Shown: positions 17,556 through 27,411, counted from the first letter of the stretch. The stretch is DNA of 64,000 nucleotides from Candidatus Angelobacter sp. Gp1-AA117 (GCA_003223515.1 QHVI01000050.1:47890-111889), one strand, 5' to 3'. Numbers and translations: made by a program. The notes: generated from the sequence alone by a model not told the origin.

Positions 17556-18743
17556 TTACCCTTTCTTCCTCTTCATCGTCCGCTGCAAAGTGCGGTCCAG
17601 GGCAGCTTTGGCGATGTTGTATTCCTGCTGCGTGACTTTGCCCTGGGCTTTATCCGATTCGAGCTGGAACATCTCTTCCTTCAGCGCATTCATGACGATC
17701 GGAGAACCTGTCGCCTGGACTGCCGCAGGATTCTGCTGGTTCATGTAAAACACCAGCACTCCTCCGCCTGCCAGGAATAAGCTCAACACGCCCAGGAACG
17801 CCCATTGCCCGGTGCTGATAGGATTCGGCCGCTCGTTGGGAACGCCAAGGCCGCCGCCCGGACGGTTATCTTCCGCGCGCCCATTACCCTGCTGCTGTTG
17901 TTGTTGTCCTTGATCATCTTGCGGCAGTGATCCTGTGCCGCTGATCTCGAAGGCAATCTGTTTGCCCGCAGGCTCGGTGGCACGGCTGGCTACATCGAAG
18001 TCGGGTTCAATCGACCACTTTTCATCGTGGAAGGTGGCGCCGTCAGCCGCAGCAAAGTTCATCGACCGTGGGGTAAGGGCAAAGAATTTTTCCGGCTGCA
18101 GATCGAATTTTGGCGTAATTTTCAGCGATCCCTGATACGGCAGGCTGTACACCACTTCGAACTGTGTCATGCCCGGCCGCAGCGGATAATTGAAGGCGTA
18201 CTTGGTCTTATCCAATGGTACCGGAGCGCTTTTTATCGGCATTCCATTGGCGGAGCGCGCCTGCCCAAGCTGCACAGTCGCGCCTTCCGGCAGGTAGAAC
18301 TCGAATGCCGGCTGAGTCAGCGGCGGAATCGAGGCATTTCTCACCCGAAACAACTCAATCACACGAAGAGCTTCCCCCTGGACCTCAAACACTTCCGATT
18401 GATCTACGACTGAGACTTCGCGTACCTTGGCGCTCGAATCGTAGACGGTGATTTGCAAATCGCTTTTGCCCGGCGGCGCCGGCTCGTGGTAGTTCACATC
18501 CTGATGCCGGACGCGCACCAGATGAGGCGTGCTGTTATCGGCAAGCTTGAAACTGAATTCGCCTTTGGCATTGGTCTTGGTGCGCTGTTCTTCCTGCATT
18601 CCCTGGGCCAGGTTCAGCAGGATTACCTGGTCAGCGGCAGCAGGTTTTTTCGTGGTGCCATTTTGCACCACGCCTTTCAAGACCTGTGCAGATGAGGCCA
18701 GTGAACAGGCTAATACAACAATAAGGATGTTGAGGCGGGTCAA
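17556..18743 (-). CDS. Exported carboxypeptidase-regulatory-like protein in the ccm operon
   Basis: A 395-aa protein with signal peptide (ILIVVLACSLASSAQ), an N-terminal carboxypeptidase-regulatory-like beta domain (LKGVVQNGTTKKPAAAD, KGEFSFKL), a second beta region, a Gln/Gly/Asn-rich linker (QQQQQQGNGRAEDNRPGGG), one transmembrane helix (AFLGVLSLFLAGGGVLVFY) and a cytoplasmic tail with a short helical segment resembling the CcmI/SHOCT type (DKAQGKVTQQEYNIAKAALD). The start is most likely TTG 18743 (or 18749) behind AAGGAG, 13 bases after the preceding gene. Position last in the ccmF-ccmH cluster suggests a role in cytochrome c assembly; this is inferred from context only. Confidence 0.7.
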   Translation of the reverse strand: MTRLNILIVVLACSLASSAQVLKGVVQNGTTKKPAAADQVILLNLAQGMQEEQRTKTNAKGEFSFKLADNSTPHLVRVRHQDVNYHEPAPPGKSDLQITVYDSSAKVREVSVVDQSEVFEVQGEALRVIELFRVRNASIPPLTQPAFEFYLPEGATVQLGQARSANGMPIKSAPVPLDKTKYAFNYPLRPGMTQFEVVYSLPYQGSLKITPKFDLQPEKFFALTPRSMNFAAADGATFHDEKWSIEPDFDVASRATEPAGKQIAFEISGTGSLPQDDQGQQQQQQGNGRAEDNRPGGGLGVPNERPNPISTGQWAFLGVLSLFLAGGGVLVFYMNQQNPAAVQATGSPIVMNALKEEMFQLESDKAQGKVTQQEYNIAKAALDRTLQRTMKRKKG

Positions 18744-18756
18744 TTTCAATACTCCT

Positions 18757-19050
18757 TCAGGCGCTGATTGCTTCCAGCTTTTCAATTTCTTCCAGCACGC
18801 GGGCGGCTTCCGCCTCCATGTTCTGGCGCATTTTTTCAAAATCGGCTTCGGTAAATTTTCCGGTTTTGTGCTCGAAATTCAGATCGCGCAGGTTCTCGTA
18901 GATTACGTCTTTGCGCTCGTAAAGATAAGCCAGGCGGGTCTTGTCTTCGGTTTGGGCGGTCTCTTCACCGGGATAAAAGACGAAGACGAAGATGCCCAGC
19001 GCAAACAGGCCGGAAAAGATGTAGATAAGAATGTCAAGGTTCAGGTTCAC
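18757..19050 (-). CDS. Small membrane protein, CcmI-like
   Basis: A 97-aa protein: one N-terminal transmembrane helix (ILIYIFSGLFALGIFVFVFY) followed by a charged helix (RLAYLYERKDVIYENLRDLNFEHKTGK) as in the membrane and first helical part of CcmI/CycH-type proteins. It overlaps the end of ccmH by ATGA (19047-19050), so translation is coupled. It probably assists haem ligation by CcmF/CcmH; the TPR part of classic CcmI is missing. Confidence 0.7.
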   Translation of the reverse strand: MNLNLDILIYIFSGLFALGIFVFVFYPGEETAQTEDKTRLAYLYERKDVIYENLRDLNFEHKTGKFTEADFEKMRQNMEAEAARVLEEIEKLEAISA

Positions 19051-19499
19051 AACTCGGTCTCCTGTCGTGCGCGGGCCCGGTAGGCGTCAAGGCTGGGGTC
19101 AACACCAGTCACAGGCGCAAGCTCTGCCCGTTTTCTCCAATGCCTGATCAGCACGATCACCAGCAGCAGCACAAAGAAGCACAGCACCGGGGGCACCCAC
19201 CAGATGGTTCCTTCGAAGCCATGAGTCGCAGGCGCAATGACAATGGTGATGCCATAGTTGTTGCGGAACCAGTTCAGAACATCTTCATCGTTCGGATATT
19301 GGGCGAGAGTGGACTTGAGCTCTCCGATCATGCGATCGGAGTAGGTGCAACCTACGTGATTGCACTTGACCAATGCCTGATTGCATCCGCAGGCGCACTG
19401 AATCTTTGTGCCCAGATCGTTGTAACGGTGATCATTGGCCGCCCCGATCAGCAGCAACAGGACAGAGCAAAGCAGCAGAGCGGAGATAATACGTTTCAC
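19047..19499 (-). CDS. ccmH: CcmH-like cytochrome c maturation protein
   Basis: A 150-aa protein with signal peptide (ISALLLCSVLLLLIGAA), a periplasmic cysteine motif IQCACGCNQALVKCNHVGC in the place of the CcmH LRCxxC, DVLNWFRNNYG, and a C-terminal transmembrane helix (VPPVLCFFVLLLVIVLI). CcmH keeps the apocytochrome CxxCH reduced for haem attachment. Overlaps ccmF by ATGA. The motif has more cysteines than the classical form, as in deltaproteobacterial/acidobacterial versions. Confidence 0.82.
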   Translation of the reverse strand: MKRIISALLLCSVLLLLIGAANDHRYNDLGTKIQCACGCNQALVKCNHVGCTYSDRMIGELKSTLAQYPNDEDVLNWFRNNYGITIVIAPATHGFEGTIWWVPPVLCFFVLLLVIVLIRHWRKRAELAPVTGVDPSLDAYRARARQETEL

Positions 19500-21697
19500 T
19501 TGCCCGCTCCTACCGGCTGCATGGATTTTTCATCCAGAGCTACCTTGGCTACAGGCACCATGGCAGGCACCTTGATCTGCGCAGCATTAGGCACCAGCGC
19601 CACACCCGTTCCGGCCACCATCACAAGAGCGCCGATCCAAAGCCATGCTACCAGTGGATTGACGAAGGCTTTGATAATTGGCTTGTCAGTGTCTTTATTG
19701 AATCCGGCGAAGATTACATAAAGATCTTCCTTCAACGTGGAGCGGTTGGCCACAATTGTATCGGGCTGCTCACTGGCCTTGTAAATACGCTTTTCCGGGT
19801 ACATGGTGCCCAGGAACTTACCGTTCTTATAAACATCCAGGATGGCCATGTAGGAGCGGGCATTGGCGGTGTCGTCTTCGGTATACTTCTGCCCCACCAG
19901 CGTGTAGCTGCCAATCTGCAACTTCTCGTTCAGGCCTACCTCCTGCTCTTTCTCCTGATTGAAGGCCAGACCGGCAAACCCGATCATCACCAGAACCACG
20001 CCGAAGTGAACAAGGTATCCGCCGTAGCGCCGGGTATTACGCCGCGTGAGGTGATACATGCCGCCAAAGATGTTGGTCTGGAGTTTGCTTTGCAGAACGC
20101 GCCCGCCACGGATGAACTCCAGCAGGATTGTAGCCACCACGAAAGCGCCCACCGCAAACGATACCAGCGAAAGGAAGGATGCGTGACCAAGCCACGGAAT
20201 CTTCTTGAGCAGGAACTCCGGGAACAGGGCTATGAGGCCGCCGATAATATCGCGAACCTTGGTTAGAAATGGAAGGGTCGCCCTGAATGCTTGTATCAGG
20301 CTGTATTGGTCCGGGGCTGCATAGAGATAGCTCCCGTCTGCCTGCAGCACCCACGGACGCAATCCAAAAATCATCAAAACGATGGAAGTCAGGACGGCGA
20401 AGCCTGCGGGGATCGCAAAGTTACGCCTGAGACTCGCCAGAGAAGTGCTGCGCCACGCCAGTAATGGTCCTACTCCGGTAAGGAAAAGCAGGAAGAGCCC
20501 GATTGGAATCATTACTTTGTTATAGAAAGGCGGGCCGACGCTGATTTTATGCCCCTGCACCCACTCCGAAAGAATGGGGAAGAGAGTTCCCCAAAGCACC
20601 GCGAAGCAAGCGGCCAGGAATACCAGATTATTGAAGAGGAAGCTGGATTCGCGTGATACCAGGGATTCAAGCTTGTTTTCCGCGTCAAGATGATCACGGT
20701 TTTTCACATAGAAGAACAGGCAAACGGCCAAGCTGATGATCAGCATGCAGATGAACCATGCGCCGATACTGGATTGCGCAAAAGCATGTACCGAGGCCAC
20801 CACGCCGCTGCGGGTGAGGAAAGTGCCCAGGATCGAAAGCAGGAACGTGACGAAAATCAGCCAGATGTTCCAGGTCTTCATCATGCCGCGTTTTTCCTGC
20901 ATCATCACCGAGTGCAGGAAAGCGGTGCCGCTCAGCCACGGCAGCAGCGAAGCATTTTCTACCGGGTCCCAGCCCCAGTAACCGCCCCAGCCGAGAACTG
21001 AATAGGCCCAGTGTGAGCCCAGGAAAACACCGCAGGTCAGGAAGAGCCAGGTGACCATGGTCCAGCGGCGGGTGATCTGAATCCATTTTTCACCCGGATA
21101 TTTCATGATCAGCGCGGCCAAAGCGAACGCAAACGGAACCGAGAAGCCCACATATCCCAGGTACAGCATGGGGGGATGAATCACCATCTCCGGATACTGC
21201 AGCAGCGGGTTCAGGCCATTGCCGTCAGCGGACACACGGTCCATGATCCCGAAGGGATTGCCGGAAATATTGGTCACCGCAAGGAAGAAAACCTGGATGC
21301 CGGCCAGGATCACCGAAGCATGCGCCACCAGTTTGGTATCCACCTTGTGGCGCAGGCGCAGGACAAAGCCATAAGCCGACAGCAGCAGGGCCCAGAAAAG
21401 CAGCGAGCCTTCCTGCCCTGACCAAAGGGCCGCCAGCTTGTACGGAGTGGGAAGCGCCCGGTTGGTATGGTGCAGGATGTAAGCCAGCGAGAAATCGTTA
21501 TTCAGCGCGGCCCAGACCAGCGCAAACGCCGCCATCCCGGTACAGAGGAAAGTTGCCATGCCGGCCCGGCGGGCGGTTTCGCCCAGAGCATGGCTGGCGG
21601 GGTGTTCCTTAAAAATGAGTGCAATAGTGCCTGCCACCAGACAGTAGGCGGCCAGCACCAGGGCGAACAGAAGAGCAAAACTCCCGATTAATGGCAT
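19496..21697 (-). CDS. ccmF: CcmF cytochrome c haem lyase
   Basis: A polytopic protein of 733 aa from ATG 21697 (the frame is open to 21772). The haem-handling WWD-type motif WGWDPVENASLLPWLSGTAFLH is present, with LWSGQEGSLLFWALLL, periplasmic histidines and about 14 helices. It joins haem to apocytochrome c at the periplasmic face, together with CcmH. MPLIGSFALLFALVLA matches the normal CcmF N terminus, so 21697 is preferred, although no good ribosome site is seen; 21772 would overlap the response-regulator gene by 29 bases. The likely client in this window is the pentaheme cytochrome at 2446. Confidence 0.9.
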   Translation of the reverse strand: MPLIGSFALLFALVLAAYCLVAGTIALIFKEHPASHALGETARRAGMATFLCTGMAAFALVWAALNNDFSLAYILHHTNRALPTPYKLAALWSGQEGSLLFWALLLSAYGFVLRLRHKVDTKLVAHASVILAGIQVFFLAVTNISGNPFGIMDRVSADGNGLNPLLQYPEMVIHPPMLYLGYVGFSVPFAFALAALIMKYPGEKWIQITRRWTMVTWLFLTCGVFLGSHWAYSVLGWGGYWGWDPVENASLLPWLSGTAFLHSVMMQEKRGMMKTWNIWLIFVTFLLSILGTFLTRSGVVASVHAFAQSSIGAWFICMLIISLAVCLFFYVKNRDHLDAENKLESLVSRESSFLFNNLVFLAACFAVLWGTLFPILSEWVQGHKISVGPPFYNKVMIPIGLFLLFLTGVGPLLAWRSTSLASLRRNFAIPAGFAVLTSIVLMIFGLRPWVLQADGSYLYAAPDQYSLIQAFRATLPFLTKVRDIIGGLIALFPEFLLKKIPWLGHASFLSLVSFAVGAFVVATILLEFIRGGRVLQSKLQTNIFGGMYHLTRRNTRRYGGYLVHFGVVLVMIGFAGLAFNQEKEQEVGLNEKLQIGSYTLVGQKYTEDDTANARSYMAILDVYKNGKFLGTMYPEKRIYKASEQPDTIVANRSTLKEDLYVIFAGFNKDTDKPIIKAFVNPLVAWLWIGALVMVAGTGVALVPNAAQIKVPAMVPVAKVALDEKSMQPVGAGK

Positions 21698-21743
21698 GGC
21701 GTTGGAAGGATAATATTCTTTCAGACCCAGTGCAATGAATCTA

Positions 21744-22127
21744 TCAGGCAGAAGCCCGACAGCGAGGATCATTTAACGTAGTTCTAACTAAGTTGATAAG
21801 GTCGTCAGGCTCACAGGGTTTGAGCCGAAAAATGACGTTAAGTCCTTGATATTCCTGGTCTGCGTCTGGCAAACCACTGATAACAATCACCGGTATTTCC
21901 GGATTAAATGACCGCAACTGCCTTACGAATTCTACACCATCCATGCCCGGCATCAAATGGTCGGTAATCACAGCCCCGATCTTCTCCCTTCCGGGGTCGC
22001 TGCTCAACAGGGCGAGAGCGCCATTCGCGTTAGTGGCGACATGGCAATCAATCCCGGCCTTGCGCAGAACCATTTCCCGGATGGTCAACTGAGCGGGGTT
22101 ATCATCCAGCAGCAGAACTTGTCGCAT
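21744..22127 (-). CDS. Receiver-only response regulator (CheY-like)
   Basis: A 127-aa receiver domain: VLLLDDNPAQLTIR (acidic pair), AVITDHLMPGMDGVEF (phospho-acceptor Asp), VIVISGLPDAD (Ser switch) and FRLKPCEPDDL (Lys). No output domain. It lies directly upstream of ccmF on the same strand, so it may be co-transcribed with it, but no functional link to cytochrome assembly is known. Confidence 0.85.
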   Translation of the reverse strand: MRQVLLLDDNPAQLTIREMVLRKAGIDCHVATNANGALALLSSDPGREKIGAVITDHLMPGMDGVEFVRQLRSFNPEIPVIVISGLPDADQEYQGLNVIFRLKPCEPDDLINLVRTTLNDPRCRASA

Positions 22128-22132
22128 TCGCC

Positions 22133-22411
22133 CTAAGCGCTCTTTTCCCTCTGATACTTCGAGCGGATTTCTTCCTCGGCACGCGACCAGTCTTCCTCAT
22201 GCGACCCTTCATGCCGGCCGCGTTGTTCATACAACTCATAAGCGCGGCGCCGGATTTCCTCTTCCATGCCGTGATGGCCCTGCTTGGCAGATGTGTGCTC
22301 GGGAACAGCTCCGTTTCCGGCAGCGCCGGTCGTCGCACTGTTAATTGGAATAGGCTGCGAGGTGGATTTCTTTGCGCTCTTGCGGGGGGTACCTGTGCTT
22401 TTGCTTGCCAT
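22133..22411 (-). CDS. DUF2934 protein
   Basis: A 92-aa protein with a Lys/Ser/Thr-rich N terminus and a C-terminal DUF2934 segment (IRRRAYELYEQRGRHEGSHEEDWSRAEEEI). Such proteins are common in Acidobacteriota and Rhizobiales; function unknown. It is five bases upstream of the response regulator start, so likely the same transcript. Confidence 0.8.
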   Translation of the reverse strand: MASKSTGTPRKSAKKSTSQPIPINSATTGAAGNGAVPEHTSAKQGHHGMEEEIRRRAYELYEQRGRHEGSHEEDWSRAEEEIRSKYQREKSA

Positions 22412-22561
22412 ACTGCTTTATTGACTCCTGATCTATACGCGACGGCAGTTCGCGTCTAAACAAAATTATAGAAAATCTTTACCCGCTTGTGTTGAACACC
22501 CAGAAAAAACTTGAGGAATTTCTCTGAGGAAGCTTAGTACTGGTTACGTCATCAAAGCAGA

Positions 22562-22602
22562 TTAACCGCAAAGGACGCCAAGGACGCAAAGGAAGCAAGT
22601 AC
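22562..22602. repeat. CGCAAAGGACG repeat (family C)
   Basis: AACCGCAAAGGACGCC followed by AAGGACGCAAAGGAAG; same family as at 27412, 51665 and 58752. The rest of the 22412-22692 gap is low complexity (CCCAATCCCCAATCCCCAAA) without a gene. Confidence 0.7.
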
Positions 22603-22692
22603 CAAAAGGGAAAACGCAGAAGAAACCCCAACCCAATCCCCAATCCCCAAACCCAGAAGCCAAAAGCTGCCTCATGTTATCTTCTTCTGCTC

Positions 22693-24801
22693 ATGTTTTT
22701 CCCGAAAACTTTATATGCAGTCGCCATTTTCCTGAGCAGTTGCCTGCTTTTTCTGGCTGAGCCCATGGCAGGCAAGCGGCTGTTGCCTCTGTTAGGAGGG
22801 TCAGCGGCCGTCTGGACCACCTGCCTGGTCTTTTTTCAGACAGCTCTGCTTCTGGGATATTTCTGCGCCCATGCCCTGGCCACGCGCACCCGCGCCGTAG
22901 CGCAGGGGATCGTCTATACCGCCCTGCTGGCCCTCTCTCTGGTGCAGGTTTGGCGCAGCGTAAATCCAGACCTGCGTGCCACTCCGGCTCATCCGATTGT
23001 GAGTGTCCTCTGGCTGCTGACCACGCTGGTTGGACTGCCGTTTCTGGCGCTCTCCGCCACCAGTCCGCTCCTGCAAGCCTGGTATGCGCGTGAATTGGCG
23101 GCATCCTCTAACAAAAGCGGACAGCCATACCGGCTGTTTGCCTTATCGAATTTCGGTTCCATGCTGGCGCTCATCATTTATCCGTGGCTGGTAGAGCCGA
23201 ACTTCAGTCTTCGGACTCAGGCGCTGGCCTGGGGTGCAGGCTTTCTGCTGCTTCTGCTGGTTTCTGCTCTCATTGCTCTGCGGCTTCGAAATTTCAATAT
23301 TTCTACATCATCTGCTTCCGCTGCTGCTGTGCTGGAGCAGGAGCCACGCCCGGCAGTGGGCGACCGCACCTTGTGGCTGCTGCTGGCTGCCTGCGGGTCG
23401 CTGATGCTTTCCGCCATGACCAACCACCTGAGCCAGAATGTGGCCGCCATACCGTTATTGTGGATCATCCCGCTGATCGCGTACCTGCTTAGCTTTATTG
23501 TGGCCTTCAGCGGAGACCGGTTTCGTCCCCGCTGGCTGATGTCGCTGCTGCTGGCCATCGCTCTGGGGGGTATAGGCTTCATTCTGTACAGGGCTGAATC
23601 GAGGCTCTCATTCAAACTTTCCATCCTAGTTTTCTGCGTGGCATTGTTCATCATCTGCCTCTACTGCCATGCGGAGTTGCATCGGCTCCGCCCCTCGCCG
23701 CGCTATGCCACCTCGTTTTACCTGATGATTGCCGCCGGAGGCGCAATTGGCGCAACCTTCGTCGGGGTGCTTGCGCCGCTGATCTTCTCCGGGAACTATG
23801 AGCTTTATTACGGGCTGCCCTTTGCGGCTGTGCTGGCATTTGTGGTGAGCTGGCGGCAGCACATCCTGTGGCGCATCTTCTGGGTTCCGGGTACTGCGGC
23901 TGTGGTGTGGCTGGCCGTCCACCAGATAAGAACAGACCGGCTGGACAGTATTGCGCAGATGCGCAGCTTCTATGGAACTTTGAGCATTACGCAGACCGTC
24001 CGTGAAGGCGGCTACATGCAGCGCACCCTGTACCACGGCACCATTGAGCACGGCCTGCAGATTTACTCCAAAGATCTGCGCATGTGGCCCACTTCCTACT
24101 ACGCCCACAATTCCGGTGTAGGACTGGCAATGGATCTCTGCTGCGACAAGCACCCGCGCCGCGTAGGCATGATTGGGCTGGGCACGGGCACGCTGGCGGC
24201 CTACGGACGCAAAGGAGACGTCTTCCGCTTCTATGAGATCAATCCGCAGGTGGAGCCCATAGCCCGGAACGTCTTTACTTACCTCAAGGAATCGCAGGCA
24301 CACATTGATATTGTTCAGGGTGATGCGCGCCTCTCACTGGCTGACGAGCCTCCGCAGGGCTATGACGTTCTGGTAGTGGATGCCTTTTCCGGTGACGCCA
24401 TTCCCGTTCATCTGCTGACCACCCAGGCCATCGAACTCTACCAGCGCCACTTGCAGCCGGATGGAATACTGGCCATTCATGTGTCCAATCAATTCCTGGA
24501 GCTTGCGCCGGAGGTGCAGAAGCAGGCCGAGCATGCGGGCCTCTCGGCGGTGCTCGTAATTTCGCCGGAAGACCTCGAGAAGGGCGAATACAGCTCAGAC
24601 TGGGTGCTGGTCACGAAGAATCTACGGTTCCTCGCTGAGGCCAATGTCATCGAGGCTCAGGAACCGATCAAGATGCCGCAGGAGGTTCCTTTATGGACTG
24701 ATGATTACAACAGCCTGCTCCCCCTGCTGAAGAAAGAACCGTGGATCAAGAAGGAAGACAAAGACGAAGACCAGAGCGACGAGAAGAAAGACAACAAATA
24801 A
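22693..24801 (+). CDS. Fused membrane / spermidine-synthase-like protein
   Basis: A 702-aa protein. Residues 1-415 hold about ten to eleven membrane helices (MFS-like spermidine-synthase-associated type). Residues 430-670 are a Rossmann methyltransferase-like spermidine synthase domain: VGMIGLGTGTLAAYGRKGD (nucleotide loop), FYEINPQV, VQGDARLSL and YDVLVVDAFSGDAIPVHLLT. The C terminus is a Lys/Asp/Glu tail. Such fusions are frequent in Acidobacteriota; whether they make polyamines is not established, as the usual catalytic Asp pair is only partly recognisable. Single gene, followed by repeats. Confidence 0.82.
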   Translation: MFFPKTLYAVAIFLSSCLLFLAEPMAGKRLLPLLGGSAAVWTTCLVFFQTALLLGYFCAHALATRTRAVAQGIVYTALLALSLVQVWRSVNPDLRATPAHPIVSVLWLLTTLVGLPFLALSATSPLLQAWYARELAASSNKSGQPYRLFALSNFGSMLALIIYPWLVEPNFSLRTQALAWGAGFLLLLLVSALIALRLRNFNISTSSASAAAVLEQEPRPAVGDRTLWLLLAACGSLMLSAMTNHLSQNVAAIPLLWIIPLIAYLLSFIVAFSGDRFRPRWLMSLLLAIALGGIGFILYRAESRLSFKLSILVFCVALFIICLYCHAELHRLRPSPRYATSFYLMIAAGGAIGATFVGVLAPLIFSGNYELYYGLPFAAVLAFVVSWRQHILWRIFWVPGTAAVVWLAVHQIRTDRLDSIAQMRSFYGTLSITQTVREGGYMQRTLYHGTIEHGLQIYSKDLRMWPTSYYAHNSGVGLAMDLCCDKHPRRVGMIGLGTGTLAAYGRKGDVFRFYEINPQVEPIARNVFTYLKESQAHIDIVQGDARLSLADEPPQGYDVLVVDAFSGDAIPVHLLTTQAIELYQRHLQPDGILAIHVSNQFLELAPEVQKQAEHAGLSAVLVISPEDLEKGEYSSDWVLVTKNLRFLAEANVIEAQEPIKMPQEVPLWTDDYNSLLPLLKKEPWIKKEDKDEDQSDEKKDNK

Positions 24802-24935
24802 ATCGGGTCATCGGGGAATCGGGTCATCGGAGAACCAGATACTGGTTATCATGTACCCGCAAAGGAACGCTGAGGACACAAAGGAAGCTAAAAAGGCTAG
24901 AAGCTAATGGCTAGCAGCTACAAGCTATCTTGCTT
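24802..24935. repeat. Cluster of degenerate microrepeats (families G, C and E)
   Basis: ATCGGGTCATCGGGG twice (24802-24830), then CCGCAAAGGAACGCTGAGGA (family C, 24856 on), then AGCTAAAAAGGCTAGAAGCT and related CTAGC units (24887-24930). Three repeat types are packed into 130 bases. Confidence 0.55.
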
Positions 24936-24969
24936 TTAATCTCGCCTTGTCACACACTCAGAGACACAG

Positions 24970-27396
24970 ATGACATCCACCCGCAAGCTATTCATTGTTC
25001 TTACAGCTCTTCTTATCTTTGCCCTCGCATTTCCGGCATTAGCCCAACAGAAGAAGAAAAAATCCACGAAGAAATCCAGGTCAGCCGCAACCCCGGTCGT
25101 GCCCGCATCCGAGTTCAGCCCGGTGGATGCCATCATCCGGCAGGAGGTCAATGACCAGGGGATTACCGGAGCAGTTCTGCTGATAGGGCATGAAGGCAAG
25201 ATCGTTCACCAGGCTGCTTTTGGGCTGCGCGGGGCGGGTCCGCACCCGGAGCCGATGACCGTGGACACCATCTTTGATCTGGCCTCGCTCACCAAGGTAG
25301 TGGCTACCACTCCCAGCGTGATGCGTCTGGTGCAACTTGGGCAGGTGCGGATCAACGACCCGGTTGCGCACTACATTCCTGAATTTGCCGCCAATGGAAA
25401 ACAATCGATCACGGTACGCAACCTGCTGACGCACTATTCCGGCCTGCGTCCTGATCTGGATTTGAACATTCCCTGGCAGGGCCAGGACGAGGCTTTTCGC
25501 CGCGCCAGCGCCGAGCGGCCACAAGCACCCCCCGGAGCGCAGTTTGTCTATAGCGACATCAATTTCATCGTGCTCGGCGAACTGGTGCAGCGCGTCTCCG
25601 GTATGGGACTGGAGAAATATGCTGACGCGCATATCTTCCAGCCGCTGGGCATGAAGCACACGGCGTTTCTGCCTCCTGCGCAGTGGCAATCGAAAATTGC
25701 GGCCACACTGGCCATCGATAATCGCCGGGTGCTGCGCGGCTTTGTCCATGATCCCACCGCTGAGCGCATGGGCGGAGTTGCCGGGCACGCGGGTGTCTTC
25801 TCCACGGCAGGCGATCTGGCCCTGTACGCGCAGGCGCTGATTGATCGCGACAAGATTCTGACGCCTGACCTAATCGAGAAGATGACCACACCGCAGCAGC
25901 CGCCCAATTCACCTGATCTGCGCGGCCTTGGCTGGGACATCGATTCCTGGCTTTCCAGCAATCGCGGCGCACTGCTGCCGGTCGGTTCGTTTGGACACAC
26001 GGGTTTCACCGGCACATCGCTGTGGATCGATCCTTATACCAATACCTACATCATTCTGCTGACCAACACCGTGCGTCCGCGCCCCGCCAGTCCGCCGACT
26101 GTCTCTTTACGCGCGCGGGTGGCGAATGCCGTGGCTTCGGTGCTCAACCTGAAAGTGACCGATGCCGCTCGCGACAAGCTGCTGACCATCACCGGTTACA
26201 ACGAAACGCAATCTTCGGCGCGACGGCTCGACGCCCGCAATGGACACGTGCTTACCGGCATTGACGTTCTGGAGAAAGACAACTTCGCTTCGCTGAAGCG
26301 CGGACGGGACCAGATTACCGTAGGCCTGCTTACCAACCAGACCGGCCTCGATGCCCAGGGCCGCCGCACCATCGACGTGCTTGCGTCTGCACCGGGAACT
26401 AAACTCGCCACTATCTTCAGCCCGGAGCACGGAATCTTTGGTGCCGCCGATACTACCAATGTTGAGAACACCGTGGATACCGCAACCGGCATTCCAGTGA
26501 TCAGCTTGTATGGCAGCACCGACGCGAAGAAGCGTCCGCCCGTGGAAGAGTTGAAAAAGCTCGACGCAGTCATTATGGACATTCAGGATGCCGGAAGCCG
26601 CTTTTATACCTATCCAACCACACTGGGGTATCTGCTGGAAGCGGCCGCGCAGGCTGGAATTGAAGTTGTGGTGCTGGATCGTCCTGATCCCATCACCGGA
26701 TCATTCGTGCAGGGACCAATTTCGCAAGCCAGTTTCAAGCTTTTCACGAATTACTATCCGCTGCCGGTACGCCACGGTATGACGCTGGGAGAGTTGGGCC
26801 AGTATTTCAACGGCGAGCGCAAAATTGGGGCACAATTACGCGTCATTCCCATGCAGGGGTGGCAGCGTGGCGACTGGTTCGATTCCACCGGAGTTACGTG
26901 GGTCGGTCCTTCACCCAACCTGCGCTCGTTCAATGAGGCCATGCTGTATCCCGGGGTGGCTGTCATCGAGGGAACGAACATCTCTGTGGGTCGCGGAACA
27001 GATACGCCATTCGAAGTGGTTGGCGCTCCCTGGATCGACGGACGTATCTTTGCCGACTATCTCAATGCGCGCTTGATCGCAGGAGTACGCTTTGTTCCAG
27101 TGAGCTTCACTCCCAGCAGCGGCCCTTACGCAAACCAGCATTGCGGCGGAGTGAACGTAGTGATTACCGAACGCAGTGTGCTCGATTCTCCTGAGATGGG
27201 CATTGAACTTGCGTCGGCGCTGCACAAGCTTTATGCCGCCAACTGGCAGGTCGAGAAAATGGCCAACCTGCTGGCCAACCGCCAGGTGTATGACGCAATC
27301 GTGGCCGATGAAGATCCCCGCAGCATCGCCGAAGGCTGGCGCGAGGAACTGGACAGGTTCAAAGAACTCCGCAGCAAATATCTTTTGTATAAATGA
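24970..27396 (+). CDS. Serine hydrolase (beta-lactamase fold) fused to DUF1343/NamZ-type exo-muramidase
   Basis: An 808-aa exported protein (signal peptide IVLTALLIFALAFPALAQ). Residues 50-410 are a class C beta-lactamase-like hydrolase: SLTK at about 106-109, YSD at about 196 and GHTGFTGT near 340. Residues 420-808 are DUF1343: VGLLTNQTGLDAQGR, IFSPEHGIFG, DIQDAGSRFYTY, RGTDTPFEVVGAPW. In Bacillus subtilis these activities are separate neighbouring genes (amiE, namZ) that release lactyl-ether-linked peptide and MurNAc from peptidoglycan fragments. The fusion suggests a single periplasmic enzyme doing both steps. Substrate assignment is inferred from the families. Confidence 0.85.
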   Translation: MTSTRKLFIVLTALLIFALAFPALAQQKKKKSTKKSRSAATPVVPASEFSPVDAIIRQEVNDQGITGAVLLIGHEGKIVHQAAFGLRGAGPHPEPMTVDTIFDLASLTKVVATTPSVMRLVQLGQVRINDPVAHYIPEFAANGKQSITVRNLLTHYSGLRPDLDLNIPWQGQDEAFRRASAERPQAPPGAQFVYSDINFIVLGELVQRVSGMGLEKYADAHIFQPLGMKHTAFLPPAQWQSKIAATLAIDNRRVLRGFVHDPTAERMGGVAGHAGVFSTAGDLALYAQALIDRDKILTPDLIEKMTTPQQPPNSPDLRGLGWDIDSWLSSNRGALLPVGSFGHTGFTGTSLWIDPYTNTYIILLTNTVRPRPASPPTVSLRARVANAVASVLNLKVTDAARDKLLTITGYNETQSSARRLDARNGHVLTGIDVLEKDNFASLKRGRDQITVGLLTNQTGLDAQGRRTIDVLASAPGTKLATIFSPEHGIFGAADTTNVENTVDTATGIPVISLYGSTDAKKRPPVEELKKLDAVIMDIQDAGSRFYTYPTTLGYLLEAAAQAGIEVVVLDRPDPITGSFVQGPISQASFKLFTNYYPLPVRHGMTLGELGQYFNGERKIGAQLRVIPMQGWQRGDWFDSTGVTWVGPSPNLRSFNEAMLYPGVAVIEGTNISVGRGTDTPFEVVGAPWIDGRIFADYLNARLIAGVRFVPVSFTPSSGPYANQHCGGVNVVITERSVLDSPEMGIELASALHKLYAANWQVEKMANLLANRQVYDAIVADEDPRSIAEGWREELDRFKELRSKYLLYK

Positions 27397-27411
27397 CAAA
27401 GTATCGAAGAA

